DNA of 64,000 nt from Planctomycetota bacterium (GCA_003669605.1 QWOP01000084.1:1-64000); one strand, 5' to 3'; counted from the first letter of the stretch, positions 35,379-44,376 are shown. A program made the numbers and translations. The notes: generated from the letters alone by a model not told the origin.

Positions 35379-36457
35379 CGACAACTCCGGGCAATTCCGT
35401 GTTGCTGCTGCGGTGGTGGGTCCTGCCCGTTGCTCTCCTGGCATTGACGTCCCAGCAAACGAGTAGCCCTGCAGCGACCCCCGAAGAGACCATCGCTGGG
35501 GCATCACGACGGGTCGTGAAGCTCTACGGTGCGGGTGGCGTCCGTGGGCTCGAGGCGTACCAGACCGGCGTGCTGGTCAGTCCCGCCGGTCACATCGTCA
35601 CCGTCCTGAGCACCGTCCTCGATTCCGACGCGATCGACTGCGTGCTCGATGACGGCCGCCGCTATCCAGCCACGCTCCTGGGGGCCGATCCGCGCCGTGA
35701 GTTGGCCGTCCTGTCGATCGCCGGCGACGATCTGCCCGCCTTTACGCTCCCCGAGCCGGTCGCCGAAGGTCTGCAGGTGGCCCGCGTTCCATCCGGGACA
35801 CGCGTGTTTGCCCTCTCGAATCTGTTCGGTGTTGCTGTCGGCGACGAGCGGGTCAGCGCCCAGCATGGGGTGATCGCGACGACTGTGCCGCTGGAGGCCC
35901 GCCGCGGAGCCCACGAGGCTCCCTACAAAGGAGACGTCTACATCCTCGACTGTACAACGAGTAATCCTGGCTCTGCGGGTGGGGCGCTGGTCGACTGGCG
36001 TGGCCGGCTGGTGGGGATGCTGGGGAAGGAATTGAGGGCTACTGCCACCGGTGTGTGGCTCAATTACGCCTTGCCGATCGACGAGGTGGCCCGTGGCTAC
36101 AGGGATGTGCTGGCGGCTCAAGGGGGAGCACCCGCCGGGGCTGCCGACCTCCCCGGAGAGACGTCGTTGCCGTTTGATACTGCCCGTCTCGGCGCGATCC
36201 TCGTTCCCGACCTGCTCGACAAGACGCCGCCTTTTGTGGAGAGTGTTCGAGAGGGTTCGGCTGCGGCATCGGCCGGGCTCCGGCCGGACGATTTGCTCGT
36301 GGCCGTCAATGGCCGCGCGGTGGCGTCCCGCGGGGCTGTGCAGCAGGTCCTCGGCCTGCTCGCCGAAGGGGATCCGCTGCGGTTCACTGTCATCCGTGAG
36401 GGTGGCATCGTGGAGTGCTCACTTGGTCCGAAGCCTGCGGCCGCGAGGAAGCCATGA
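35375..36457 (+). CDS. HtrA-like pseudoprotease with PDZ domain (triad lost)
   Basis: 360 residues, ATGA overlap with the protease gene. A signal sequence (LRWWVLPVALLALTSQ) leads to a trypsin-fold domain that aligns with its neighbour but has Ser79 for His (VTVLSTVL against ALTNFHVV), Glu109 for Asp (RRELAVLSI against GDVALVKL) and Ala201 for Ser (NPGSAGG against NPGNSGG). The oxyanion-loop glycines and overall strand pattern are kept, and the C-terminal PDZ domain looks normal (VRE-GSAAASAGLRPDDLLVAVN). The frame is open and well conserved, so it is not a decayed gene. It likely binds peptides or regulates the active protease. The substitutions are seen; the role is inferred. Confidence 0.9.
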   Translation: MTTTPGNSVLLLRWWVLPVALLALTSQQTSSPAATPEETIAGASRRVVKLYGAGGVRGLEAYQTGVLVSPAGHIVTVLSTVLDSDAIDCVLDDGRRYPATLLGADPRRELAVLSIAGDDLPAFTLPEPVAEGLQVARVPSGTRVFALSNLFGVAVGDERVSAQHGVIATTVPLEARRGAHEAPYKGDVYILDCTTSNPGSAGGALVDWRGRLVGMLGKELRATATGVWLNYALPIDEVARGYRDVLAAQGGAPAGAADLPGETSLPFDTARLGAILVPDLLDKTPPFVESVREGSAAASAGLRPDDLLVAVNGRAVASRGAVQQVLGLLAEGDPLRFTVIREGGIVECSLGPKPAAARKP

Positions 36458-38580
36458 TCACTCCCATCAGTGCACTGCTGCAGGCCGTCTCCGTGGCGCC
36501 CCAAAGCCGCCGCCACCACCCCCACGGCATCATCTGGGCCTGTGTGCTGGTGGCATCGCTGCACGCTCTGCGCACCCAGGCGGCGGATGAGGTCTCGCTT
36601 GAGGAGGAAGCAGCGTTCCGGGGAGCGGCGGCGGTGGTTGCCCCAGCAGTCGTCCGCGTCGAAGTGGCTGGTGCATCTGCGATCGGGCTCGGTGCGGCGG
36701 CAGAGGTCGCTCCTGCCTCTGGTGCCTCAAGCGGCTTGGTGGTGGCCAGTGACGGGTGGGTGATCGCCACTTCCTTCGCAGTGCCCAACGATGCCAGCCA
36801 GGCTGTGATCACCTTGCCCGACGGCAACCGCCTCGTGGCTAGGGTTGCTGGACGCGACGTGGCGCGGGGCCTGGTGCTTCTGAAAATGGAACTTCCTGCC
36901 GGGGCGGCGCCGCTGCTGGTCCCCGAGGCGGCTCCCCGCGACACCTGGCTGGTGGGCCAATGGACGATCGCCCTCGGCCGGGGCTGGAACGCCGCCGAGC
37001 CGAGCGTTGGAGTGGGAATTCTCTCGGCCACCAACCGGGCTTGGGGCCGGGCCGTGCAGACTGATGCCTCTGTCTCACCTGCCAATTACGGCGGTCCATT
37101 GCTCGACATCCATGGCAGGGTGATTGGAATTCTGGCGCCGTTGCCAGCAGAGATGGCCGGAATGATGGCCGGCACCGAACTCTACGATTCCGGAATCGGG
37201 TTTGCGGTTCCCCTTGAGGACATGTTTCGCGTCCTACCGCGGTTGCAGGCGGGCGAAACGCTCGCGCCCGGGATCATGGGAATTGGCTATCCCTCCCGTG
37301 ATCCGTTGACATCCTCCCCCGTCGTTGCCACCTGCCGGGCTGGTTCACCGGCAGCGCGGGCGGGGATCCGGGTGGGGGACCGAATTATCGAGGCGGCTGG
37401 CCGACCGGTCACTCGCGTCGCCCATCTCCGCCATGCCATCGCTGGGCTGTATGCCGGTGACAGGCTCGAATTGGTGGTGGAGCGGGGGACGGCGGGTGAA
37501 CGAGTGCCGCTGGGCGTGGAGTTGGTGGCATCGCTGCCGCCGTGGCGACGGCCGGTGCTGGGGATCGTTCCCCGGCGGATAGCCTTGCGGCCAGATGCCA
37601 ACGAGGCGGAGGGGAAGGGGGTCGAGGTGGTCTGGCTGTGGCCCGACGGTCCGGCGGCCCGCGCGGGACTTCTGCCGGGTGACATTGTGACCGCGGTGCG
37701 GGTGGCTCCGCGGAGCGGGGAGGCAGAGGATGTCTTGCTCCCGGTCCCTACTGCGGCGGTGCTTTCCGGCTTCGTCGCTGGCGTGGAACCAGGCACGGTC
37801 TTGCAGCTCTCGGTCGACCGCGCTGGACAATCCTCCGCCATCGATGTTGCCGTCGCCGTTCAACCCACGTTTGTCCCTGCCGCACCGGTCCGCGATATCG
37901 ACCCTGCAACCACGTCGATCGAGAAACTGGAGGCGGCGGAGATCGCCAGACCACCACTGGCTGTGTTGCCAGCGGCAACGGCCGATGCGCCGCTGGGGGT
38001 GATCGTCTATTGCGGTTTGCCGGGGGAAGGGGGCGGGGCTGTCTCTCCTGGGGCACCAGCCGGCGGACAGGCGAAGGGAAACGACGGACTCGAAGCCAGC
38101 CTGCGGAGGAATGCGGAACGCTGGAAGGCGGCTGCGACCCGGTATGGCGTGGCGGTGGTCCTGCCATCGTCTGGCGATCCACAGCGTTGGGGACGGGAGG
38201 ACATCCAGTCGCTGGCCCGTGCTCTCGACACCCTGCGGCAGCGGCGGCCGATCGATGCCTCGCGGATCGCCTTCGCAGGGAGCGGTGCCGGAGGGGCGTT
38301 TGCCTGGCTGGCCGCTGATGCGCTGGGGCCGGCCGTCCGCGGTGTGGCCCTGCTCGATGCCACGCTGCCGCGGCAGGCGACGATCCAGCCGACGGAGCCT
38401 GGCCGCAGCCGAGCCGTGCTCTTCGGCACTGTGCCGGGAGGGCCAGTCGCCAAGGTCGATGCCGACCGGCGGAAATTGGAGGAGGCCGGCTATCCTGTCG
38501 GCCTGCTTCCGGAACTTGTCGGTGACGGCCTCCCCGTGGAGACACTCTGCTCCTGGGTTGAATCGCTGGGGTTGCTGTGA
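36454..38580 (+). CDS. HtrA-like pseudoprotease with two PDZ domains and degenerate alpha/beta-hydrolase domain
   Basis: 708 residues from ATG 36454 (ATGA overlap). After a signal segment (GIIWACVLVASLHAL) comes a trypsin-fold domain with Ala109, Gly139 and Tyr212 at the positions of His, Asp and Ser (SPANYGGPL against NPGNSGGGL). PDZ domains lie at about 274-350 (AGSPAARAGIRVGDRIIEA) and 369-435 (DGPAARAGLLPGDIVTAV). Residues about 505-708 resemble an alpha/beta hydrolase of the dienelactone-hydrolase/esterase type, with nucleophile elbow FAGSGAGGAFAW, where Gly611 occupies the usual Ser place. Every enzyme site appears lost while the folds persist, suggesting a multivalent binding or scaffold protein. 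The next gene overlaps by GTGA. Confidence 0.87.
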   Translation: MITPISALLQAVSVAPQSRRHHPHGIIWACVLVASLHALRTQAADEVSLEEEAAFRGAAAVVAPAVVRVEVAGASAIGLGAAAEVAPASGASSGLVVASDGWVIATSFAVPNDASQAVITLPDGNRLVARVAGRDVARGLVLLKMELPAGAAPLLVPEAAPRDTWLVGQWTIALGRGWNAAEPSVGVGILSATNRAWGRAVQTDASVSPANYGGPLLDIHGRVIGILAPLPAEMAGMMAGTELYDSGIGFAVPLEDMFRVLPRLQAGETLAPGIMGIGYPSRDPLTSSPVVATCRAGSPAARAGIRVGDRIIEAAGRPVTRVAHLRHAIAGLYAGDRLELVVERGTAGERVPLGVELVASLPPWRRPVLGIVPRRIALRPDANEAEGKGVEVVWLWPDGPAARAGLLPGDIVTAVRVAPRSGEAEDVLLPVPTAAVLSGFVAGVEPGTVLQLSVDRAGQSSAIDVAVAVQPTFVPAAPVRDIDPATTSIEKLEAAEIARPPLAVLPAATADAPLGVIVYCGLPGEGGGAVSPGAPAGGQAKGNDGLEASLRRNAERWKAAATRYGVAVVLPSSGDPQRWGREDIQSLARALDTLRQRRPIDASRIAFAGSGAGGAFAWLAADALGPAVRGVALLDATLPRQATIQPTEPGRSRAVLFGTVPGGPVAKVDADRRKLEEAGYPVGLLPELVGDGLPVETLCSWVESLGLL

Positions 38581-39230
38581 GCAATGCCGCCGGAGGCCCT
38601 CCCTCTGGCAGACCCCCCCGGATCCTCTTCCTGGACGACTCTCTGGTGGTGGTCGACAAGCCGCCGGGGATGCCGAGCGTGCCGGCCCGCACTCCGCACG
38701 ATCCCGCCGATGTCGCCCGCGTGCTCTTGGCCACCGTTCCCGGATGGATCGAGGCGGTGCATCGCCTCGATCGTGACACCTCAGGCATCCTCGTCCTGGC
38801 GCGGACCGCTGCTGCCCGTGCGGCGCTGGGGCGGGCCTTCGAGAATGGTGATGTACGGAAGTCTTACGTAGCGATCGTCACCGGCCGCCCCCCCGCGCTC
38901 TCCGGCACGATCCACCAACCTCTCGCCGGCGACGAACTCCGGCCGCCCAGGCAGCGGATCGATCCGGTTCTCGGCCGTCCCGCCACCAGTCGGTGGACAA
39001 CTCTCGCTGCCGACAGCGCCACGACGCTCTTGGCCCTCGAGCCAGTGACTGGTCGATCGCACCAACTGCGGGCCCACCTGGCGTGGCTGGGCTGTCCGAT
39101 CGTTGGCGACCGACTCTACTGCGGGCCAGCGGCGAGCAGGCTGTGGCTCCACGCCGCCCGGATCAGTTTTCCGCATCCGCTCACCCAGCAGCCGCTCTGC
39201 CTGGGGGTGCCGCTGTGCCTGGACAAGTAG
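38577..39230 (+). CDS. RluA-family pseudouridine synthase
   Basis: 217 residues from GTG 38577 (GTGA overlap with upstream). The catalytic motif VHRLDRDTSGILVLAR holds the nucleophilic Asp65; the flanking LVVVDKPPGMPSV, VRKSYVAIVTG and the closing VTGRSHQLRAHLAWLGCPIVGD are standard for RluA enzymes. There is no S4 domain, so it is of the short RluA/TruC type. It would isomerise uridine in rRNA or tRNA; the target is not readable. It is the last gene of the long rightward run, faces PfkB, and is probably a passenger rather than part of the envelope system. Confidence 0.93.
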   Translation: MSNAAGGPPSGRPPRILFLDDSLVVVDKPPGMPSVPARTPHDPADVARVLLATVPGWIEAVHRLDRDTSGILVLARTAAARAALGRAFENGDVRKSYVAIVTGRPPALSGTIHQPLAGDELRPPRQRIDPVLGRPATSRWTTLAADSATTLLALEPVTGRSHQLRAHLAWLGCPIVGDRLYCGPAASRLWLHAARISFPHPLTQQPLCLGVPLCLDK

Positions 39231-39264
39231 CCCTGTCCCTCCTCCCCATCCGCTCGGGGCGAAT

Positions 39265-40200
39265 TCAGACCTGCAATGCCGAGGAATCGGGCTCTTCCCC
39301 GATTCGCAACTCGCCGGGAATGCGTGGCGTGCCGCCACGCTGGGTGCACACATAACTCGCCACGCGTTCGGCGTGGGCGTGGAGCCGTTCCAGCGGCCAA
39401 TCCGCCAGGAGCCCGAGTGTCACGGCTGCTGTAAAAGCGTCGCCGGCGCCGACGGTGTCAACGACGTTGACCGGCGTGCCGGCGCGATCACTCACCCTGC
39501 CGTCAGCCGTGATCAGGCATGAGCCCTCCGCACCCCGCGTGAGAACTGCCAACCGCAGTTGGAATCGGGTCACGAGTTGCTGAAGGATCGCTTCGGGCGT
39601 GCCTGAGCAACGAAGAATTTCCGCCACGACAGGCAGTTCGTCATCGTTGCACTTGAGAACATTGGCCAGTGGCAGCGACTCGCACACCACCTCGGGCGAC
39701 CAGAACGGCGTCCGGAGATTGATGTCCAGGATCCGCAGGGCAGGGGAGGGGACTGCCTTCAGGAAGCGGCGGATCGTGGCGAGAGACTCTCTACCCCGCT
39801 GGCCGAGCGTGCCGAAAGAGACCGCCGCGGTCTCCGCGGCAAGATGCGCAAGCTCAGCGCTCCATGGGACATTGTCCCAAGCACAATCGGGGGCAAAGAC
39901 ATACGAGGCATGGCCGGAAGTATCGACCGTGACGTCGACCCGTCCGGTCGGCATTCCAAGCATCGCCACCCCCGATACACCGACAAAGCGCGACGTGAAT
40001 TCCAACAGCGCCTGCCGGCCCAGATCGTCGTCGCCAACGCCCCCCGCCATGCAGATCCGGGCCGCAGAACCAGCCAGGCCTGCGGCGCTGCAGGCGTAGT
40101 TTGCCGGTGCGCCGCCGAACCGCGCCCCGTCTGGAAAGACGTCCCAGAGGATTTCGCCCAAACCGACGATCGCTGGGTAGCGCGCGGAACTGGCTAACAT
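39265..40200 (-). CDS. PfkB-family sugar kinase, fructokinase-like
   Basis: 311 residues from ATG 40200, which has GGAG seven bases upstream; GTG 40224 in the same frame would overlap the cysS stop by GTGA and cannot be excluded. The N-terminal signature is IVGLGEILWDVFPDGARFGG-APANYAC and the C-terminal signature VVDTVGAGDAFTAAVTLGL with catalytic base Asp254. The short lid and the 'GEILWD' opening favour fructokinase or a related hexose kinase. Co-directional with cysS and probably co-transcribed. Substrate inferred from family resemblance only. Confidence 0.9.
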   Translation of the reverse strand: MLASSARYPAIVGLGEILWDVFPDGARFGGAPANYACSAAGLAGSAARICMAGGVGDDDLGRQALLEFTSRFVGVSGVAMLGMPTGRVDVTVDTSGHASYVFAPDCAWDNVPWSAELAHLAAETAAVSFGTLGQRGRESLATIRRFLKAVPSPALRILDINLRTPFWSPEVVCESLPLANVLKCNDDELPVVAEILRCSGTPEAILQQLVTRFQLRLAVLTRGAEGSCLITADGRVSDRAGTPVNVVDTVGAGDAFTAAVTLGLLADWPLERLHAHAERVASYVCTQRGGTPRIPGELRIGEEPDSSALQV

Positions 40201-40220
40201 TTGTTGCTCCGCGGCAGCGT

Positions 40221-41813
40221 TCACGACTTTCGTGACCAGCCGGTGCCGTCGGCGCGGTCCTCGATGACAATCCCCGCCGCCGTCAGCTTGGTCCGCACCA
40301 AGTCAGCGGTGGCAAAATCTTTGGCACCACGGGCCCGCGCCCGGATCTCGATCACCAGATCCATGAGATTCGCGACCAGAGAGTCGTCGCCAGTGGAAGC
40401 CTTGGACTTCGGCTCGACGAGGAACAGGCCGAGGATGCTCGTTAATTCGCGGAAGACCTCCATCATCGCCAGCAGTGTGGCCAGATCGGCCGCCGCCGCC
40501 TGCTTCTCCATCCCCTGCGTGTCGATGAACTTGTTGGCTACACGGACACAATCAAAGAGCGTTGCCATCGCGATCGCCGTGTTGAAATCATCGTCCATCG
40601 CCTCGAGGAATTTCCCCCTCAAGGCGGCGACGTCGGGGCCAGCCGATGCCACTGCCGCGTCGCCGGCCCGCCGGTCGCGGGCTTGGAGGGTGTAGAAGAT
40701 TTTTCCACTCACCCGCTGGAATCGCGCAAACAGCCGTTCAAAGGCCTCCATGGCACGGGCACTCTCGCCGAGCGGCTCCTCGCCGAAGGCGATCGGGGAG
40801 CGGTAGTGCGTGGAGAGGAGGAGAAAGCGGATCGCCTCTGCACGGTGGCGGTCGAGGAGATTCTTGAAGGGTTCGGCGCCTGTCGACTTGCTGATCTTGG
40901 TTGCTGCTTGGGCCACGGCATCGGCGGCGGTGTCGGAGGTGCCCCCGGCAGCCCGCGGCCGGCCCCCCACCTTGCCGGCGGCGCCGGAGGCCTGCATGAG
41001 GCCGTTGTGCATCCAGTAGCTGGCCATCGGCTTGTCGTGGAGCGATTCGCTCTGGGCGATCTCGTTTTCGTGGTGGGGGAAGACAAGATCGAGCCCGCCG
41101 CCGTGGATATCAAAATGTTCGCCAAGGAGCTCCCGCGACATCGCCGAACACTCGATGTGCCAACCTGGCCGGCCGGGGCCCCAGGGGCTTTCCCAGGCCG
41201 GTTCCCCCGCCTTGGCTTTCTTCCAGAGAGCGAAGTCGGCAGTCGAACGCTTGCGTTCAGCGGTCGCCCCCCCTTCTCCCTGCATGGCATCGAGAGTGCG
41301 GTTGGTGAGCTTTCCATAGTCGGCATCTCGAGTGACGTCGAAGTAGACGTCGCCATCGGAGGCGTAGGCACAACCCTTGGCGATCAAGCCTTCGATGAAA
41401 GTGATGATGCCGCCGATGTGCTCGGTGGCCTTCGGCATCTGGTCGATCGTCGTCACGCTGAGGGCGGCAAGGTTGTCGAGGTAATCGCGGGTCATCTCCG
41501 CGGCGAGCTTTTCCATTGTCGTGCCGCAAAGCGTGCTCTCGGCGATGATCTTGTCGTCGACATCGGTGATGTTCACCACCCAGGTCACCGTCCAGCCGGA
41601 ATAGACGAGGTGACGCTTCACCGTGTCGAAGATCACCGGTCCCACCATGTGGCCGATGTGACTCGGCTTGTAGACGGTGGGGCCGCAAAGGTACATCCCT
41701 ACGTGGCCGGGGCGGACGGTCTCCATCGGTTGCTTCCGCCTGGTGAGCGTGCTGTAGATCTCGATCTTCGGCAGCGCCAGACTGTGGGGTGCTGGTCCGT
41801 CCTTCGTCGCCAT
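40221..41813 (-). CDS. cysS: Cysteinyl-tRNA synthetase
   Basis: 530 residues from ATG 41813 (the open frame upstream overlaps ispF and is not used). It charges tRNA-Cys in the cytoplasm. HIGH is intact at residues 52-55 (KPSHIGHMVG). The zinc-binding residues lie in YLCGPTVY, WHIECSAM and HGGGLDLVFPHHENE, and KMSKS appears as KISKS at 306-310. Between HNGLM (about 269) and KISKS there are 37 residues instead of about 10: a Gly/Ala-rich insertion right before the active-site loop. The C-terminal DALR-like helices and a short tail (IVIEDRADGTGWSRK) are normal. It follows ispF by 65 bases. Confidence 0.96.
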   Translation of the reverse strand: MATKDGPAPHSLALPKIEIYSTLTRRKQPMETVRPGHVGMYLCGPTVYKPSHIGHMVGPVIFDTVKRHLVYSGWTVTWVVNITDVDDKIIAESTLCGTTMEKLAAEMTRDYLDNLAALSVTTIDQMPKATEHIGGIITFIEGLIAKGCAYASDGDVYFDVTRDADYGKLTNRTLDAMQGEGGATAERKRSTADFALWKKAKAGEPAWESPWGPGRPGWHIECSAMSRELLGEHFDIHGGGLDLVFPHHENEIAQSESLHDKPMASYWMHNGLMQASGAAGKVGGRPRAAGGTSDTAADAVAQAATKISKSTGAEPFKNLLDRHRAEAIRFLLLSTHYRSPIAFGEEPLGESARAMEAFERLFARFQRVSGKIFYTLQARDRRAGDAAVASAGPDVAALRGKFLEAMDDDFNTAIAMATLFDCVRVANKFIDTQGMEKQAAAADLATLLAMMEVFRELTSILGLFLVEPKSKASTGDDSLVANLMDLVIEIRARARGAKDFATADLVRTKLTAAGIVIEDRADGTGWSRKS

Positions 41814-41878
41814 GCGTCTTCTTCTCCTGCCGGTTTCCCGGTCGCTATGCGCAGCCGGTGCCCCGGCTGTGCAGTCCA

Positions 41879-42355
41879 TTATTCTCTTTCGATCAGCACC
41901 ACGCACTCCGCCGCGATCGCCTGCTCCTCACCAATCGGCCCCACCATTTCACCGGTCTTGGCCTTGATCCATACCCGTGCGACGTCGATGGCGAGCAGTT
42001 CGGCGATCCGGTTGCGGATCGCTGTGCGGTGCGGGAGGATTTTGGGCCGCTGGGCGAAAATCACGCAATCCAGGTTAACGATCTGCCAGCCAGCGTCGGT
42101 CACCCGTTCGAGGGCCGCCCGGAGCATCTCGGCCGAATCCCGCCCCTTGTTGGCCGGATCGGTGTCGGGAAACAATTCGCCGATGTCACCCAGGCCAGCG
42201 GCGCCGAGGAGGGCGTCGGTGATGGCATGGAGGAGGACATCGGCATCGCTGTGACCCAGCGCCATCTGCTGATGGGGGATCGTCACGCCCCCGAGCACGA
42301 GCCCGTTGCCGGGCCCGAGGCGGTGCGTATCGTGTCCCAGTCCGACTCGGATCAT
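41879..42355 (-). CDS. ispF: 2-C-methyl-D-erythritol 2,4-cyclodiphosphate synthase
   Basis: 158 residues, the normal length. ATG 42355 has TTGGAG nine bases upstream, which decides it over ATG 42364. The enzyme forms the cyclic diphosphate intermediate of the MEP isoprenoid pathway. Metal ligands are in VGLGHDTHRL (Asp9, His11), and the family motifs LGHSDADVLLHAITDALLGA, DIGELFPDTD and GEEQAIAAECVVLIE are present. It is leftward with cysS, and divergent from the ABC exporter across only 48 bases. Confidence 0.97.
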   Translation of the reverse strand: MIRVGLGHDTHRLGPGNGLVLGGVTIPHQQMALGHSDADVLLHAITDALLGAAGLGDIGELFPDTDPANKGRDSAEMLRAALERVTDAGWQIVNLDCVIFAQRPKILPHRTAIRNRIAELLAIDVARVWIKAKTGEMVGPIGEEQAIAAECVVLIERE

Positions 42356-42403
42356 CGTTGCCATCTCCAAGGGTCGGGGACGGTTTTCACCTATACTCCC
42401 GCC
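42356..42403. promoter_or_regulatory. 48-bp divergent promoter region, ispF / ABC ATPase
   Basis: Two divergent genes share this short spacer, so their promoters must overlap it or the coding starts. TATACT at 42392-42397 matches -10 at five of six positions for the rightward ABC gene but leaves only six bases before its ATG, implying a nearly leaderless message; no good -35 is spaced correctly. Tentative. Confidence 0.3.
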
Positions 42404-43486
42404 ATGCACAACTCCAGTCCCTCCCATCCCTCCCACCGGCCCTCGGAACAGCCATCTGCCGGCGGCAAAGCGGTGCTCTCCGTGAGCGGTCTGACCAAGG
42501 AATACCGGGTCTACGACAAACCGGAGGGGCTGCTGGCGAGCGTCACCGGACTGTTCCACCGCAAGAATCGGGTGGTGGAGGCGCTCAAGGGAGTCGACCT
42601 CGAAGTCGGGAAAGGGGAATTCGTCGCCATGCTGGGGCCCAACGGCGCCGGCAAGACGACGTTCCTCAAACTGCTCTCAGGAATCATCACTCCGACGCGT
42701 GGTACCGCCCGCGTCCTCGGGCACGTTCCCTGGGAGAGGACCGACGATTTTCGCCGCCGCTTCGCGCTCGTCATGGGACAGCGGAACCAACTCTGGTGGG
42801 ACCTGCCGGCAGCGGAGAGTTTTCGGCTCCATAAGGAGATTTACCGGATCGAGACGCGGGCCTTCGAGCGGACGCGCGACGAATTGGTGGACCTCCTTGG
42901 CGTGCGGAAACTGCTTCTTCAGCCGGTCCGCGATCTGTCGCTCGGCGAGCGGATGAAGTTGGAGCTGGTGGCGGCACTTCTCCACGAACCGGAGGTCCTG
43001 TTTCTCGACGAGCCGACGATCGGCCTCGACGTTGTGGCCCAGCACGCTCTCCATCGCTTCCTGGCCCACGTCCAGGCCGAGCGGCAGATGACGGTGATCC
43101 TCACCACCCACTACATGAAAGACGTGGCGGCTCTGTGCCAGCGACTAGTGGTGGTCACGGAGGGGAGCATCCTCTACGACGGCTCGCTGGGGCAGATCGT
43201 TGACCGCTTCACCTCCCACAAGATCGTGACCCTCGATTTCGATGCCCCCCCCGAAGCCTCCCGCGTCGAGCGGTTCGGATTCCCCGCAGAGATCCGCGGG
43301 CCGCAGGTGATCCTGCGGATCGACCGGACGCGGATCGCCGACGCCCTCCCCGGGATCCTCCGCGAGGAGGGAGTCCGCGATGTGTCGGTGGAGGATGTAC
43401 CGCTGGAGGAGATCGTCGCCCAACTGTTCCGTTCCGGGACCAGCGACGCTGCTGGGATCTCCGCCCCGACGGGAACGCCGCGATGA
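42404..43486 (+). CDS. ABC-2 exporter ATP-binding protein (COG4586 type)
   Basis: 360 residues from ATG 42404. Walker A is LGPNGAGKTTFLKLLSG near residue 78, the signature LSLGERMKLELVAALLHEP replaces LSGGQ, and Walker B is VLFLDEPTIGLDVVAQ near 199, with switch His in ILTTHYM. The insert RHxL-like RNQLWWDLPAAESF after Walker A is typical of the COG4586 group, which pairs with COG4587 and COG3694 permeases, exactly the two genes that follow. It powers export of an unknown substrate, with lipid, polysaccharide or drug as options. It overlaps the next gene by ATGA. Confidence 0.93.
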   Translation: MHNSSPSHPSHRPSEQPSAGGKAVLSVSGLTKEYRVYDKPEGLLASVTGLFHRKNRVVEALKGVDLEVGKGEFVAMLGPNGAGKTTFLKLLSGIITPTRGTARVLGHVPWERTDDFRRRFALVMGQRNQLWWDLPAAESFRLHKEIYRIETRAFERTRDELVDLLGVRKLLLQPVRDLSLGERMKLELVAALLHEPEVLFLDEPTIGLDVVAQHALHRFLAHVQAERQMTVILTTHYMKDVAALCQRLVVVTEGSILYDGSLGQIVDRFTSHKIVTLDFDAPPEASRVERFGFPAEIRGPQVILRIDRTRIADALPGILREEGVRDVSVEDVPLEEIVAQLFRSGTSDAAGISAPTGTPR

Positions 43487-44376
43487 GCACCACCGCCGGT
43501 GGGCGTTTTGCTGCTGATCAGGGCTTCTTGGCCCGCCGTCTCCATGCCTGGCGCGTCTGGTGGACGATGCTCGTGATCTGCCTCGAGGAACGGCTCGTCT
43601 ACCGGGGCGACTTCATCCTCGGCACGCTGATGCGGTTCCTGCCGATCGTCACCCAGGTCTTTCTCTGGACAGCGGTCTTTGGAGCCACTAGTTCCGGCTC
43701 GATCGCCGGCTATTCACGCAATGACATCGTCGCCTACTACCTTCTGACGATGGTTTCCCGTGCCTTCTCCAGCATGCCGGGGCTCGCCGGAGGCATCGCC
43801 CGCGGCATCCGCGACGGTTCGGTGAAAAAGTACCTCGTGCAACCGGTCGACTACGTCAGCTATCTGCTCGCCGCGCGGATCGCCCACAAACTTGTCTACT
43901 ACGCCGTCGCCATCCTGCCGTTCGCGGGGGTCTTTCTCTTTTGTCGAGAATACTTTCCGCCGATCCCCGACTGGTCCACGATCGGTGTCTTTGTGATCTC
44001 GCTGCTGCTCTCGTTCCTCCTCGGCTTCTTCATGGAGGCGACTCTGGGCATGCTCGGCTTCTGGTTCCTGGAGGTCTCGAGCATCGTGTTCGCCTACATG
44101 CTCGTGCAGTACATGCTCTCCGGACACATGTTTCCGCTCGACATGCTCGCCGACATCCCCACCGGCATCCCAGGATTGAGCGTGGCGGGCCTGGTCCGCT
44201 TTCTTCCCTTTGAGTACACCGCCTACTTCCCGGCTGCGGTGTGGCTGGGCAAGGTGCAGGGGGCGGAACTGGTGCGGTCGCTCCTCGTCGAGACGGCGTG
44301 GGTGGTGGTGATGGCAGTCGCCTGCCGGATCGCCTGGTGGCGGGGGACGCGGCGCTACAGTGCGTTTGGAGGATAG
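43483..44376 (+). CDS. ABC-2 permease (COG4587 type)
   Basis: 297 residues, ATGA overlap with the ATPase gene. Six hydrophobic helices, for example LMRFLPIVTQVFLWTAVFGA and FVISLLLSFLLGFFMEATLG. The cytoplasmic loop GGIARGIRDGSVKKYLVQPVDY, the 'G...LLQP' motif, is characteristic of this permease group. It forms half of the transmembrane channel with the following gene. Confidence 0.92.
   Translation: MSTTAGGRFAADQGFLARRLHAWRVWWTMLVICLEERLVYRGDFILGTLMRFLPIVTQVFLWTAVFGATSSGSIAGYSRNDIVAYYLLTMVSRAFSSMPGLAGGIARGIRDGSVKKYLVQPVDYVSYLLAARIAHKLVYYAVAILPFAGVFLFCREYFPPIPDWSTIGVFVISLLLSFLLGFFMEATLGMLGFWFLEVSSIVFAYMLVQYMLSGHMFPLDMLADIPTGIPGLSVAGLVRFLPFEYTAYFPAAVWLGKVQGAELVRSLLVETAWVVVMAVACRIAWWRGTRRYSAFGG

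Noticed and set aside
40683-42254. 523-residue open frame on the plus strand opposite cysS and ispF
   Set aside because: Both minus-strand genes are unmistakable; the antisense translation is compositionally odd with no motif.
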